NCBI GenBank assembly: GCA_020086605.1
Contig: JACBWW010000045.1
Span: forward strand, 4,952,926-5,016,925
Origin: Lanius collurio
Taxonomy: Eukaryota; Chordata; Aves; Passeriformes; Laniidae
Reading direction: 5' to 3'
Length of the DNA: 64,000 nt
This document shows, piece after piece, positions 27,331 through 37,025 of the stretch. The notes beneath the pieces were generated by a model, which made no database searches, was not told where the DNA came from, and saw nothing but the letters and a program-made list of their open reading frames with translations. A program made the translations under genes and the position numbers. The stretch's first letter is position 1; each line of letters opens with the position of its first letter.

Positions 27331-29594
27331 TCTGTTTGTTTTTTTTTAATGTTTTGAAAAGAAACAAAGGAAATTAGATAGAAATGTCTCCATTAAAATA
27401 ACGTTTAGTGGTAAGGCTAAAACCCTCCAATGACAGGAAATCACAGGAAATCCAGAATTCAAAGTTGCTGCTCCCCTGAGTGTCTCCAGACATCAGCTGA
27501 GCTTGTGTGCAGTACTTTGCAATAATGAACCCCGGCAGAAGTTCAGAACAAGGCGACTGAAGGATGAGTCACCTCCTTCCTGCAGGTTATGCCCAAACCT
27601 TAATGCATTTTTGGTGTATCATACCAGTAACTGTCTCCTCAGTCCCTTAACACATGGGATTGTTCACAGGAACTTCATCTTCCATGAAAGATAAAATCAT
27701 GCTATGAGTAAAAAATGTAGAAGTTCTCAGAGGGTTTGATGGAAACAGTTTGCTTAGGATGCTCATCTCCCAGGCTAGATGTAATGTTAATTCAAAAATA
27801 TCAAAAATCTGAAAGCCACGATAGAGCACCTGACTAGACTTTTTTTTTTTTAGGTAGAGGAAAATAACTGTAAGAGAGCAGATCTACTATTTCTAAATTT
27901 AAAGCTATCTTCAGAATCCAGAGCAAATATTCAACTAAAAATACACTTGTAACAAATTTTCCAACACAGTGTTTTTTCAGTATTCCAAAAGAAGATGGAA
28001 TTACCCATTTCCATGCACAGACCCCTTCCACCATGCAGAAATCCGAGTTTGATGTGGAGCCACCATGCAGGGACCAGAGCAGCAGTGAGCACTGAGGTGT
28101 GTTCACCTGTCAGAGGGAGTCATTCCCTAACCCCCATGCCTAGGAAACCTCTAACCTGCCCCAGAGGGACAGGGGCCTTAAGTGCACCCTCAGTGTGGGA
28201 ATGTCAGAGAAATAGAACCCTAAACACAAACAACAGGAATTGCTATCAAAGCTCTGCACCCATCCCACTTAGCAAACACCAGTTAGAGTTCATGCCACTG
28301 AGTATGGGCTGCCCTCCCTGCTCCTTCCACCCCCCCATTCCCTCATGGCAGCACTTCCTTATCCACAGACCGACACAAAAATCACCCCAAAAACAGGGTT
28401 ATGTGCTTTGGCCACTTCTCTAGGAACAAAAAATGTCCTCTAGCACGTGTGCTTTTAAAGGAAAGCATGCATCTATCACACCAGGATCTGAGAGCAAACC
28501 AGCAGAAAGCTCTTGTGGCCTCAGGAACACAGAATCAAATGTATCTGACAAATAATTATTCATTAATTTCTGTTCTGGCTGTACAACAGGATTTCATGAA
28601 CCATGAGGACATTGCAAAGGACAGCCCTTTGCCAAGTACGTGCACGAGAACAGCAGAGCCTTTCAGTGCCAGGGCTGCTCTCAGGGACTGAGGTGGGAAT
28701 TCAGGTGACAGCACAGAGGAGAACTGGGAATCCTGCCCTGAGCTGGCTCCACCTGAACAGGGCCAGGCTGCTTTCACAAGCACCCATCTCCAACAGCTGC
28801 TTTTGAAACAGGAACATGTCTTTTTTTGGGACAGAGATGCCTGATGGGCTCTCACTGAACTGACCAGCGTTGTTCAAGAGGCAATGCTCACAGAGCAGGG
28901 CATAAAAGATCCTCATGGGAAGGAAAAGTCTGAGAAAATCCTCCCTTACTGATTCTTCCTCTCTTAAAACACCTGGGACTTGCAGCCAATGGACAAACCT
29001 GCTTATTCTGTTTTTATGGCCTGAGAAGGACAGAGCCCACAGCACCACAACAAAGATTTGTAGGCTGGGGTCGCCAACTGGAACTGCAAAACCAACTGCA
29101 AATTTTTGCAAGTGCTCCAAAGTAAAAGATCACTCTGGCATTGCTAATAGGTTTACTAAAGGAGTTTACTTAGCTGACAAATCAATACAAAACAACAGAA
29201 AAAATCCCTTTTTCTTTTCTTTTACCAACACAAACTTTCCTAGTGGGAATGCCACTGTGCATAGAATGATGTCTGTGCAGGTTTTTTGAGCACAGTAAAG
29301 TCTTCAGTTCTCTTAAAAAATGATACTATAGGGAAAACCATTCCTGCTTTGTTGTAACATATTTCTTTCTCTTTTTTAAAGGTGAACCTTCCACAAAATT
29401 TCCACCTAGAATTTCTTCTAATGTGTGCAGGCTAATCTAGTTAGTTTATGGTTCCTTGTTATATAAAGTTCAGGAAAATCTTATTTAATTTCCAATCAAG
29501 CTTCAATGATTTGGCTATCATTTTACACAGTACTCTGTTAAATAAAAAGCAGCTTATATATGGAATTATTCCCTTGTACACTTTGATTTCATGT

Positions 29595-29671
29595 ACATAT
29601 ACACAGGTATCTCCATGCACATGTGCATATACACCTATATATATATATATATATACACACATATATATGTC
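29595..29671 (+). repeat. TA/CA dinucleotide tract
   Basis: An uninterrupted (TA)n run covers about 29,636-29,654 within a longer alternating purine-pyrimidine stretch (ACATATACAC, ATACACACATATATATG). It is likely to vary in length between individuals. Confidence 0.9.
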
Positions 29672-30269
29672 TATAGTCAAAGAAATGTGCCTGTTAAGGT
29701 TTTCTTTCAGAGACCAGCAAAAACAGCAGGGGGCAAGCAGCAGCAGCAAAATGGGAAGAGCTTTAGAGTGAAGAACATGAAAAAGATCCCAAACACATTA
29801 GAAAGAGATTTGTGTAATAACATTTCAACATTAGGGAAATATCTGGTTATGTTGCCTTTTTAAGGTGCATCCCCAAGCAGTTGGTATCAATTACCACTGG
29901 CAGGGAAAATTCCGGTTCTGTCTTTGTGCAAAAACACAGGTTTCATTCTTTAGGGAAGAGGTTGTCTACTTGCACTCACAAACTTTTTTTTTAAAGGCAA
30001 ATTCAGATCCCTTTTGAAAATGCAATTCAAAACTAAGTGCTTTTATTGTTAAGCAGTTTTATATTTGTTGTGTGCACATTAAACTAAATATTACAAACAG
30101 TAGATGCTTCCTTTAAGGAAACCCACACCTTGTTTCCAGCTGAAACCCACCAAGCATTAGAACTGTATGCACTCAAAAATCAATGAAATCCAGAGGCCAG
30201 AGAAGATGCCAGAGATGATGGCAAAGATATTTGTACTGATGTGGACTTCAAACAACTTGATTTAAAAAG

Positions 30270-30294
30270 AAAAAAAAAAAAAAAAAAAAAAAAA
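30270..30294 (+). repeat. Poly(A), 25 bases
   Basis: A pure A run within the A-rich context TTTAAAAAG ... GAAAATAAAAG. No retroposed body is recognised. Confidence 0.95.
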
Positions 30295-33200
30295 GAAAAT
30301 AAAAGACAATCACAAAACATGGCTAGTTGTGTCCTATTGAACATTAAATCTTTTTTAAGTGTTTTCTCTGTAAGACCTGTTGGCAGCTGTGGACACAGCT
30401 CAAGAAAAGCAGCCTGGCATCTCTCATGAGAAGGGATAATAGTGGGATGGGTGGCATGGATTGCTGCTGCCTGAGCATCCTGGAAAGATGGAAAGGAGCA
30501 GTTCAGGGAAGGTGCCAGCTCTGCCCTGGCATCTGGGTGCTACAGAGCAGCTCCCACATTTATCTGGGGGGTTATTCCCCTTCTCTGCTCTTGTCTCTCT
30601 ATCAGCCCACCACAGAACCTTCCTGTCCATTTTTGACTTGAGGGACAGCTCTCTTAATAAGTTGTAAACCCCTTTCTGTTTAAAGGCAGACTAATTTAAG
30701 TACTCAAAGTCCACACATCTATTTGGAATTTCCTGACATTTGATATTTGCTCTGGAGTTCAGCAAGATTAACATTTCGAGGTCAAAGTCATTCAAGTCCT
30801 CAGAAAGTAATGCTTGTAATAAAATCCATGCCTGCCTCTATGCTGGCAGACATTAATTATGTCTTTTCTACAGCACCAGATATCAGAACAGAACTATAGC
30901 CTTTCATAAATGGTCTTGATCATTCAACACCTACCCAATTAATTTTAAATATGGAAAATAATTCTTTAAAAGGAATTCAGTTCCCTGGAGAGCTTCTATG
31001 GTCTGGGTAACACCGCTCGCCCATCTTCCTACTGCCAAAGTGCTTCTTGTTTGTTGATGAAGAAGAAAAGAATCTGAGTATTGAAAAGAAACCCTACTTT
31101 AGCATCAAAAACGTTTCTTTTACATGGGAGCAGACTGGGTGGGGGTGATGGTGTTATCTGCTTTCCCTCTGCTGAATTTGAGTCAGAACTTAGGAGGAGG
31201 AAAATGGGGAGAAAAGTGTAGCAATGCATCCTCATCAAATTTTTTCAAAAACCCAAAATTACACAAGCACATATACCCATGGAGGCTGGAAAGGTGCTGC
31301 TCTACAGAAGCTGAAAACAATCAAATAATCCAAGCCAGAGATGACAATTTCTTTTTCCCCTTCACTCTTACCCACACAGCCCCATGCCTGTGCCAGCCCT
31401 GCCACCAAGATGTATTTGGTTGTGCCACTGACTGGTTCAGAGAGCTGAACAGCTGAATAACTCCCAAAAAATGATGGGAGGAGGCAGTTTCCTGTCTGAG
31501 CCAGTGCAAGCTCAAGGTTAACAGAGCAAAAGAAACAGTACCACAGCCTCTCAGAGTTGAGCTGGGTTTCTGTCTTTTCTTAGAGCCTCCTTCCAGTCCT
31601 ACAACAATTACAAGAGTGCTGGAACGATTGCTGACCTTTGCCTGGACATTTGGTGTATACACAGCTTGTGCTACTTTAATTAAATATAGAGCTGATAGCC
31701 TGGACCAGTGGTCAGAAACTCATTAAAGTAATGAGAATGCCTGTGCAGCTACCTTCCAGTCTATCTCTGTAAACTCTTCAGGCAATATTAGAGATTGCTG
31801 GGTTGAGAACAGGTCCAAAAATCTACTAGAGGAATAAATTATGATGGGGACTCATTATCAGATGAGAGAAATTAATCCAGATGGCTGGGAACAGGGATAA
31901 GGCAAGTTCATCCTAGTTCTGTTTATTTCAACTGATTTTTTTCCATCCCCAGCATATCAGGGAATGGAGAGAATGTTTGCATAAAATTCTTATTTATAGA
32001 TAGTTCTGAAATGTCCAGGGAAAGCATCTGATTCGCAGACATTAAGATTTAATTGCATTTTCAATTCAGTTAATAAGATGGAAAAGTCTGAAAGATTAGA
32101 CATGAATCTAGATCTGAACTTTTCCCAAACCTCTCTTCCTGAAGTGCCTGTAACAAGAGGCTCCCTCCAGATGAACACCTTGAGTATCCCTTCCCTCACG
32201 TTCCCTGTCAGATCTCTGTTCAAAACCTCCAAAAGCCAAGCAAACCCACAGAGCCAGAGCTGTGAGATTCCTGTCTTCAAAAACCTGAGGTGTCTCTGCA
32301 ATATTGCTCAGTAACACAGAGCACAGGCACTTGTTAAACTCGCAGTGGAACTGGTTTTATTAGAATAAATTGCCAGCAATCTCACAAAAGCCTTTGCATT
32401 ATCATTTAAAACTATAATGGCAAAAAGGCTTTTGAGCTTCCAGTGCCTTAAATTTTCCAAACAAGAGCACAGAGCTCATCAGTCCGAATGTAAAAAGTTT
32501 GCCTGGTTGATTTTATTTCCCTTGGCATCTTTCCCTTGTCTCTTGACAGAAGACAGCTCCATTGCTGTGCTGATAAAAGAGCAGTAGAGCTATACGGTAC
32601 TGCCACCTCCATCAAAAATCACTTCCTTGTCAAAAATCTCTCTATTATTGTTGTAGCTGAGCGTGGCTTTGGTGTAGATTCAAGGGAATGTGCTGCCACA
32701 CAGCACCTGTGTTTGCACTGGGCCTTTGCTCTGCTCGGGCTGATAATTGTTCCAGGCACAGAACCCTTTTTTGTCTGTGCTCTACTTGTCAACGGCGTCG
32801 TGGGCAGACTGTTGGGAAAACTGAGGCTTTGAGAGCCTGTTTTCGAGGTAATTAAAAGTAAAGCTTTTTCCTCTTGTCTTTTTTGCTGCCCCAGGATTTT
32901 TGCTCTCAAGCAGAAACTCCCTATTGAAGTGAGCAGCGCTTTCAAGACTGACATCTCTGGTCAGCACAGCTGCACTTGTGCAGCACGGGTTTTATTATGC
33001 AGGGCTGTGTTTGGCCAACTGAGAATGAGACAACAATTAGAATAAAGCTCTTGTAGAGTACCTGCACTCAGGCAGACACATTATGCTCTTTTAAGAGATA
33101 ATATGCCTCAGAGAATGAGATGGCAAAATTGAGCTAAGATGTAAGCTCCTTTGAAAAACACCCGTCACCAGTTCAACCGTGCCCGTGGGCACCAGAGCTG

Positions 33201-34031
33201 TTGTCATCTAAATAATCCCACAGTGAGTCACAACAACACAGCACAATTCCTATGGCAGAGGAACAAAGAAAGGAAAGAATTTCATGATGCTTCCTCTGGC
33301 AAGAACAGTTTAAATTGGCCAGTTTCAGACTGAGAGCAGCCCTGCCAAGAAGGCCTTGGGGGTGCTGGTGGGTGAGAGGCTGGACAGCCCTGTGCCCTGG
33401 GATTCTGTCCCTGTGCCCCTGTGCTCAGGTGAGACCCCACCTGCAGAGCTGCCCCAGCACAGGAAGGACCTGGAGCTGCTGGAGACAGCCCAGAGGAGGC
33501 CACAAAGCTGCTCCCTACCATGGAAACAGGCTGGGAGAGCTGGGGTGTCCACCTGGGGAAGAGACGCTTGGGGGTGACCGAGTTATGGCCTTCGGGTGCT
33601 GAAGGGAGCCTCGAGAAAGAGGGACAGAGACAAGTGACAAGGGATGGAGTGGTGGGGGGATGGCTTCAAACCAGCAGAGGCTTGGATGGGATTTTGGGAA
33701 GGAATTCTTCATGTCAGGGTGGGCAGGCCCTGGCACAGGGTGCCCAGAGCAGCTGGGGCTGCCCCTGGATCCCTGGCAGTGCCCAAGGCCAGGCTGGACA
33801 CTGGGGCTGGAGCAGCCTGGCACAGGGGGAGGTGTCCCTGCCATGGCAGGGGTGGACATTGGGGTTTGGAGCAGCCTGGGATGNTCCCTGCCATGGCAGG
33901 GGTGGACATTGGGGTTTGGAGCAGCCTGGGATGGTGGGAGGGGTCCCTGCCATGGCAGGGGTGGACATTGGGGTTTGGAGCAGCCTGGGATGGTGGGAGG
34001 GGTCCCTGCCATGGCAGGGGTGGACATTGGG

Positions 34032-34103
34032 NNNNNNNNNNNNNNNNNNNNNNNNNNNNNNNNNNNNNNNNNNNNNNNNNNNNNNNNNNNNNNNNNNNNN
34101 NNN
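34032..34103. other. Assembly gap (72 N) inside the minisatellite
   Basis: A run of 72 undetermined bases interrupts the 59-bp array. Its true size is unknown. A further single N at 33,884 sits where one unit is 9 bp short, so the array is probably collapsed or mis-joined in more than one place. Confidence 0.98.
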
Positions 34104-34199
34104 CCTCCCACTGTGCCAGGCTGCTCCAAACCCCAATGTCCACCCCTGCCATGGCAGGGGTGGACATTGGGGTTTGGAGCAGCCTGGGACAGTGGGAGG
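34104..34199. repeat. 96-bp near-perfect palindrome at the right edge of the gap
   Basis: The left arm (34,104-34,151) is a minus-strand copy of the minisatellite unit. The right arm (34,152-34,199) is a plus-strand copy. They meet with no spacer at CCCCTGCCATGGCAGGGG. By eye 47 of 48 paired positions match, the exception being GGGAC against GGCAC. All units left of the gap are in plus orientation, so the orientation must flip inside the gap. This is either a real inverted junction or an assembly artefact. Confidence 0.9.
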
Positions 34200-34551
34200 G
34201 GTCCCTGCCATGGCAGGGGTGGACATTGGGGTTTGGAGCAGCCTGGGACGGTGGGAGGTGTCCCTGCCATGGCAGGGGTGGACATTGGGACTGGGAGCAG
34301 CCTGGGACACTGGGAGGTGTCCCTGCCATGGCAGGGGTGGCACTGGATGGGCTTTGGGGTCCCTTCCAACTCAGGTCACTCTGGGGTTCTATGATGATAC
34401 CAGTCCTACCTGGATATAAAAATTATTACCAAGATCTCCTTTGCTGAGACAGTAGGACCTGAATCTAAAATGTTTATAAAGAAGTAAACAGAAGCTGTTA
34501 ACTTTACTCAGCACAGCTCTTTCCAGGTTTTTCTTAGCTCTTTACTCTTCC

Positions 34552-34568
34552 TTTTTTTTTTTTTTTTT
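34552..34568 (+). repeat. Poly(T), 17 bases
   Basis: A T run in a pyrimidine-rich stretch (TTTACTCTTCC before, CCCTTCC after), about 150 bp past the end of the CR1 fragment. Confidence 0.93.
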
Positions 34569-35038
34569 CCCTTCCTAACTTTCCTACTTTATATTATTCA
34601 GTAAAAAACTGGAAAAAAGAAAAGAAAAAGTAGTTAAAAAATACAGCTGCAAACCTTCTCATGGCCTGGCCTCCAACCCTCCCTCAGAATGGGGTCACCA
34701 GAGGCACCTCCGGAATGCCTTCATTTGTAACTTTGGGAAATGAGGTCAAGAACAAGTTTTTGAAATTCAGAAATAATTTTTTCAAATTATTGCAGTAGGG
34801 TTCAAGTGTGACACTTGGAGGTCAGTCAACAGGCTTAATAAACTCTGATCAGACATTGACATGCCAGACTGAAACCCATCTTTGGCTCCATGAAATTAAG
34901 AATTTAAGGATTTGGGGAAACATTGACAGAGTATTTTCTTTGAAAGTCAGGAAAAGCATATTTAGTAATTTCAGCTGTACCCCCATCGCACAAAACTGCT
35001 GCAGAAAAGTCTTATTTTTAAATTTTGTGCCTTAATTT

Positions 35039-35042
<4 letters not shown>

Positions 35043-35072
<30 letters not shown>
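35043..35072 (+). repeat. Poly(T), 30 bases
   Basis: The longest homopolymer in the window, flanked by ATTTTAGC and AAGTAAGT. Confidence 0.95.
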
Positions 35073-35075
<3 letters not shown>

Positions 35076-35177
35076 TAAGTATCAAGTAATTTTATACCAA
35101 CTCCAGTAGGAACACTCTGAATTAAAGGTCAAGGTATTTCATTACAGCCACCCCTTTGGAGCAGCAAGAAGGGAATA

Positions 35178-35209
35178 TCTTTCAAACTTCTTTCAAACAT
35201 CTTTCAAAC
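35178..35209 (+). repeat. TCTTTCAAAC short tandem repeat, 3 units
   Basis: CTTTCAAAC occurs three times with 11-12 bp spacing. Confidence 0.85.
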
Positions 35210-36645
35210 TGTCCCTCAAGTGCTCTGTATTGCAAATGCCCTCTGTTGTTTTGGTTTTGCTGGGCTTAGAGAAGCATCAGGAAATTCTTGGAGTTGGTCT
35301 GACAAAAATGTTTGTTATTGGTATGTAGACCTACAGAAATGATTGTTTAGGAAAGCTGGAGCTGTATAATTTAGTGTTAGAGAAAAATGCCAGACTGATG
35401 TTATTTGGTACCTCCTTGCATTTGCCTGATTAAGTTAATTTTGGTGAATAAGCCATCTGTTATGCGAGTCAAAATAATAAAACAATTAAATACAGGTACA
35501 ATGTAAAGTTCCAATCTCAATTTGTATTATGTGCATGCAATACATGCATGTGGAATTAGGCATATTAGTTCAAAATTAACAAACAAAGAGCAAATGCATA
35601 GAAAAGGAATATATAAAGTAAATAATGTACAAAAGACTCTTTATGGAGTGATTGGTAAAGTTATTTTCCTCAGGAATCATACTGACTGCAGGCCTTCTGA
35701 CAGAGCCAGGTTAATGCAGGATGGTACTCATGGATATGGATATAAATATATAGTTATATGAGTAGAAAATCAAAATCATGTTAGAGCTTTTCCTGAAATA
35801 AAGCTGTTTTTTCTACTGTATTCAGAGTGACTGAACAGAGACAAACCTACCCAAAACAACAACATTAACAGACCACATTTAATTCCAAATTAATCTGATC
35901 AACTGTCATAATGATTTATAAGATTAAAGTTGCATACAAATTAAATAGTACAATATGTGTATTACTGTGCATATTCCACATTTATCCATAAGAACTCATG
36001 AAATAGCTTGGAAAATTTTAAAATATCTTTTTAAAGTGTAAAGACATCAATATACTAAAACATATAAATACCTGGTAGGAAAATTATGGACATTCAGAAA
36101 ATGGAGTTTTGAGATATTTAAAGTTCCAGCTTTGCTCACAAGGATTCTCACTGAACTCCAAACATTTTTCAGACATTCCTAATTCTGACAATTTTCCTTC
36201 ATTAAAAAATGAGCATGCCTTTGTAACCAATTGAAATGCTGTCTGAAATGTCAGCTTTCACCTCTAAATCATTCTACTGTCACAAAGCTTTTGATTCACA
36301 GGAATATGCAACAAATGTTGGGAAAACTTCCACGGACTGGAGTGATGATGTCAGTGTAAGAGCAGAACCAGACAGATGACACTACTCCAACAGAAAACTG
36401 GTGTTTTCAGCATCAGACTCGTTTAACAGTTGAGTTGATTTCAGTTAATGCCTCAGAACAGAAGGGCATAACTTAATTACTGACAAAACAGTAATAAGGG
36501 GGTTAATGCTCAAAGCACCTCACAGTTATTTCTGTGTTGGTAACTTGGATTGCGCGTTGTGTTTGTACCAGTGTAGTCCTGAGGCCCCCATGTAACCTTC
36601 TGTAAATACCCTTACACCACCTTCTCCTTGCAGGTGAGCCTAAGT

Positions 36646-36651
36646 ATCAGC
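36646..36651. repeat. Left target-site duplication of the solo LTR (ATCAGC)
   Basis: Six bases ATCAGC directly before the TG of the LTR. They are identical to the six bases that follow its terminal CA. Confidence 0.85.
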
Positions 36652-36653
36652 TG

Positions 36654-36863
36654 CTGGGGCCCTGTAACAGTACATAGGCCTTAGAGCAAGGGACACGCAG
36701 CTTACCTGAGACCAATAGAGAAAGTACACGTTCCACCTATAACCAATAGAAACTGGGGCCCTAAGGGCCCTGTAACAGTACATAGGCCTTAGAGCAAGGG
36801 ACACACAGCTTACTGCCTGAGACCAATAGAGAAAGTACACGTTCCACCTATAACCAATAGAAA
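36654..36863 (+). repeat. Tandem duplication of about 100 bp inside the LTR U3
   Basis: Two copies of one segment lie head to tail. Copy 1 runs from about 36,654 to 36,752 and copy 2 from about 36,753 to 36,863. Both carry TGTAACAGTACATAGGCC, GAGCAAGGGACAC, CTGAGACCAATAGAG and CACCTATAACCAATAG. They differ by a short insertion at the start of copy 2 (CTAAGGGCC), a 3-bp insertion (TTACTGCC against TTACC) and a few point changes such as ACACGCAG against ACACACAG. Duplicated U3 enhancer blocks are a known way that retroviral promoters gain activity. Whether this one ever did so is inference. Confidence 0.9.
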
Positions 36864-36890
36864 GTATGAAGTACACACTTGGGGCCAATA
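36711..36890 (+). promoter_or_regulatory. Cluster of five CCAAT boxes in the LTR U3
   Basis: ACCAATAG occurs at about 36,711, 36,742, 36,822 and 36,853, two per copy of the U3 duplication. A fifth, GGCCAATAGG, lies at about 36,883 close to the TATA box. CCAAT on the coding strand of a promoter is the classical NF-Y or C/EBP type target. The regular pairs spaced about 31 bp apart come from the duplication. Confidence 0.6.
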
Positions 36891-36930
36891 GGGGAGTGAC
36901 ACGACCGCCTGGACGGGACCGAGAGAACTG

Positions 36931-36935
36931 TATAA
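36931..36935 (+). promoter_or_regulatory. LTR TATA box (TATAA)
   Basis: TATAACTG lies about 40 bp after the last CCAAT box. It would place a transcription start near 36,955-36,965, at the AATAAACGGAG sequence. This fixes the plus-strand orientation of the LTR. Confidence 0.65.
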
Positions 36936-36943
36936 CTGTGTGT

Positions 36944-36959
36944 AATAAACTACAATAAA
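36944..36959 (+). terminator. Twin AATAAA polyadenylation signals of the LTR
   Basis: AATAAA occurs at 36,944-36,949 and again at 36,954-36,959, only 9-23 bp past the TATA box. The signal therefore sits at the U3/R border and R must be very short, as in avian alpharetrovirus and mouse mammary tumour virus LTRs. U5 then runs through the GTTGGTGTCGATGCTCC region to the terminal CA. Confidence 0.6.
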
Positions 36960-37019
36960 CGGAGCCTGTTAGATGCATCATGTTGGTGTCGATGCTCCCC
37001 CCCGCTTCTGGCCGTGGCA

Positions 37020-37025
37020 ATCAGC
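37020..37025. repeat. Right target-site duplication of the solo LTR (ATCAGC)
   Basis: Six bases ATCAGC directly after the LTR's terminal CA, matching the left copy exactly. A perfect match argues against a chance pair of TG/CA ends. Confidence 0.85.

Larger units (their letters stand above)
23490..33320. other. Unique non-coding sequence
   Basis: Apart from the homopolymers, the TA tract and the 27.1 kb block, this is unremarkable. GC-rich islets at about 25,430-25,590, 26,100-26,260 and 28,640-28,760 carry open frames only because stop codons are rare in GC-rich DNA. No gene is recognised. Confidence 0.5.
33776..34341 (+). repeat. 59-bp minisatellite grown from a CR1 3' UTR segment
   Basis: Units contain CCTGCCATGGCAGGGGTGG, ACATTGGGGTTTGGAGCAG and CCTGGGAYGGTGGGAGG. 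Unit starts fall at 33,835, 33,885, 33,944, 34,003, then after the gap at 34,143, 34,202, 34,261 and 34,320. The spacing is exactly 59 bp except between the first two (50 bp, at the single N). A diverged founder unit (GGACACTGGGGCTGGAGCAG) lies just left of the array, and the last unit runs straight into the CR1 tail. Copies are nearly identical to each other, which suggests recent homogenisation or expansion. Long open frames on both strands here are by-products of the repeat. Confidence 0.92.
33326..34398 (+). mobile_element. CR1 LINE 3' fragment, sense, with internal minisatellite
   Basis: The left part (33,326-33,530) matches the end of the CR1 reverse-transcriptase ORF. One frame gives GVLVGERLD and QHRKDLELLETAQRR, which correspond to known CR1 C-terminal motifs, and the DNA CAGGTGAGACCCCACCTG is also characteristic. 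The frame breaks within and after this stretch, so the fragment is dead. The 3' UTR follows (TGGCACAGGGTGCCCAGAGC, then GGTCCCTTCCAACTCAGG) and ends near TTCTATGATGATAC, the usual CR1 tail. Between about 33,776 and 34,340 a UTR segment has expanded into a 59-bp tandem array. The upstream 3-4 kb of a full CR1 is missing, the common 5' truncation of LINE insertions. The subfamily cannot be assigned by eye. Confidence 0.85.
34400..36640. other. Unique AT-rich sequence between the CR1 fragment and the solo LTR
   Basis: Holds two T runs and the TTTCAAAC repeat. The part at 35,460-36,100 is especially AT-rich. No coding signal is seen. Confidence 0.55.
36652..37019 (+). mobile_element. Solo LTR of an endogenous retrovirus (class II / alpharetrovirus-like)
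   Basis: The element begins with TG (TGCTGGGG) and ends with CA (CCGTGGCA), and is flanked on both sides by the same 6 bp, ATCAGC (36,646-36,651 and 37,020-37,025). Read on the plus strand it has a U3 with CCAAT boxes, a TATA box at 36,931 and AATAAA at 36,944 and 36,954, followed by a short R and U5. No gag, pol or env sequence and no second LTR are seen nearby, so this is a solo LTR left by recombination between the two LTRs of a provirus. Six-bp duplications are typical of class II (alpha- and beta-type) elements. The TACAATAAACG string after the TATA box resembles, from memory, the start of R in avian leukosis/sarcoma-type LTRs. The family name cannot be fixed without a repeat library. 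The intact ends suggest a fairly recent insertion. Confidence 0.88.

Noticed and set aside
28701..29120. 139-codon minus-strand frame
   Set aside because: Overlaps a GC-rich islet where stops are rare. No recognisable motif.
33515..34447. Very long open frames (up to ~300 codons) on both strands
   Set aside because: They run through the 59-bp minisatellite and the N gap. The proteins are just translated repeat units, and none begins or ends like a gene.
36640..37020. 126-codon minus-strand frame with an internal repeat
   Set aside because: It is the antisense reading of the LTR, and its repeat is the U3 duplication. It has no similarity to retroviral proteins.
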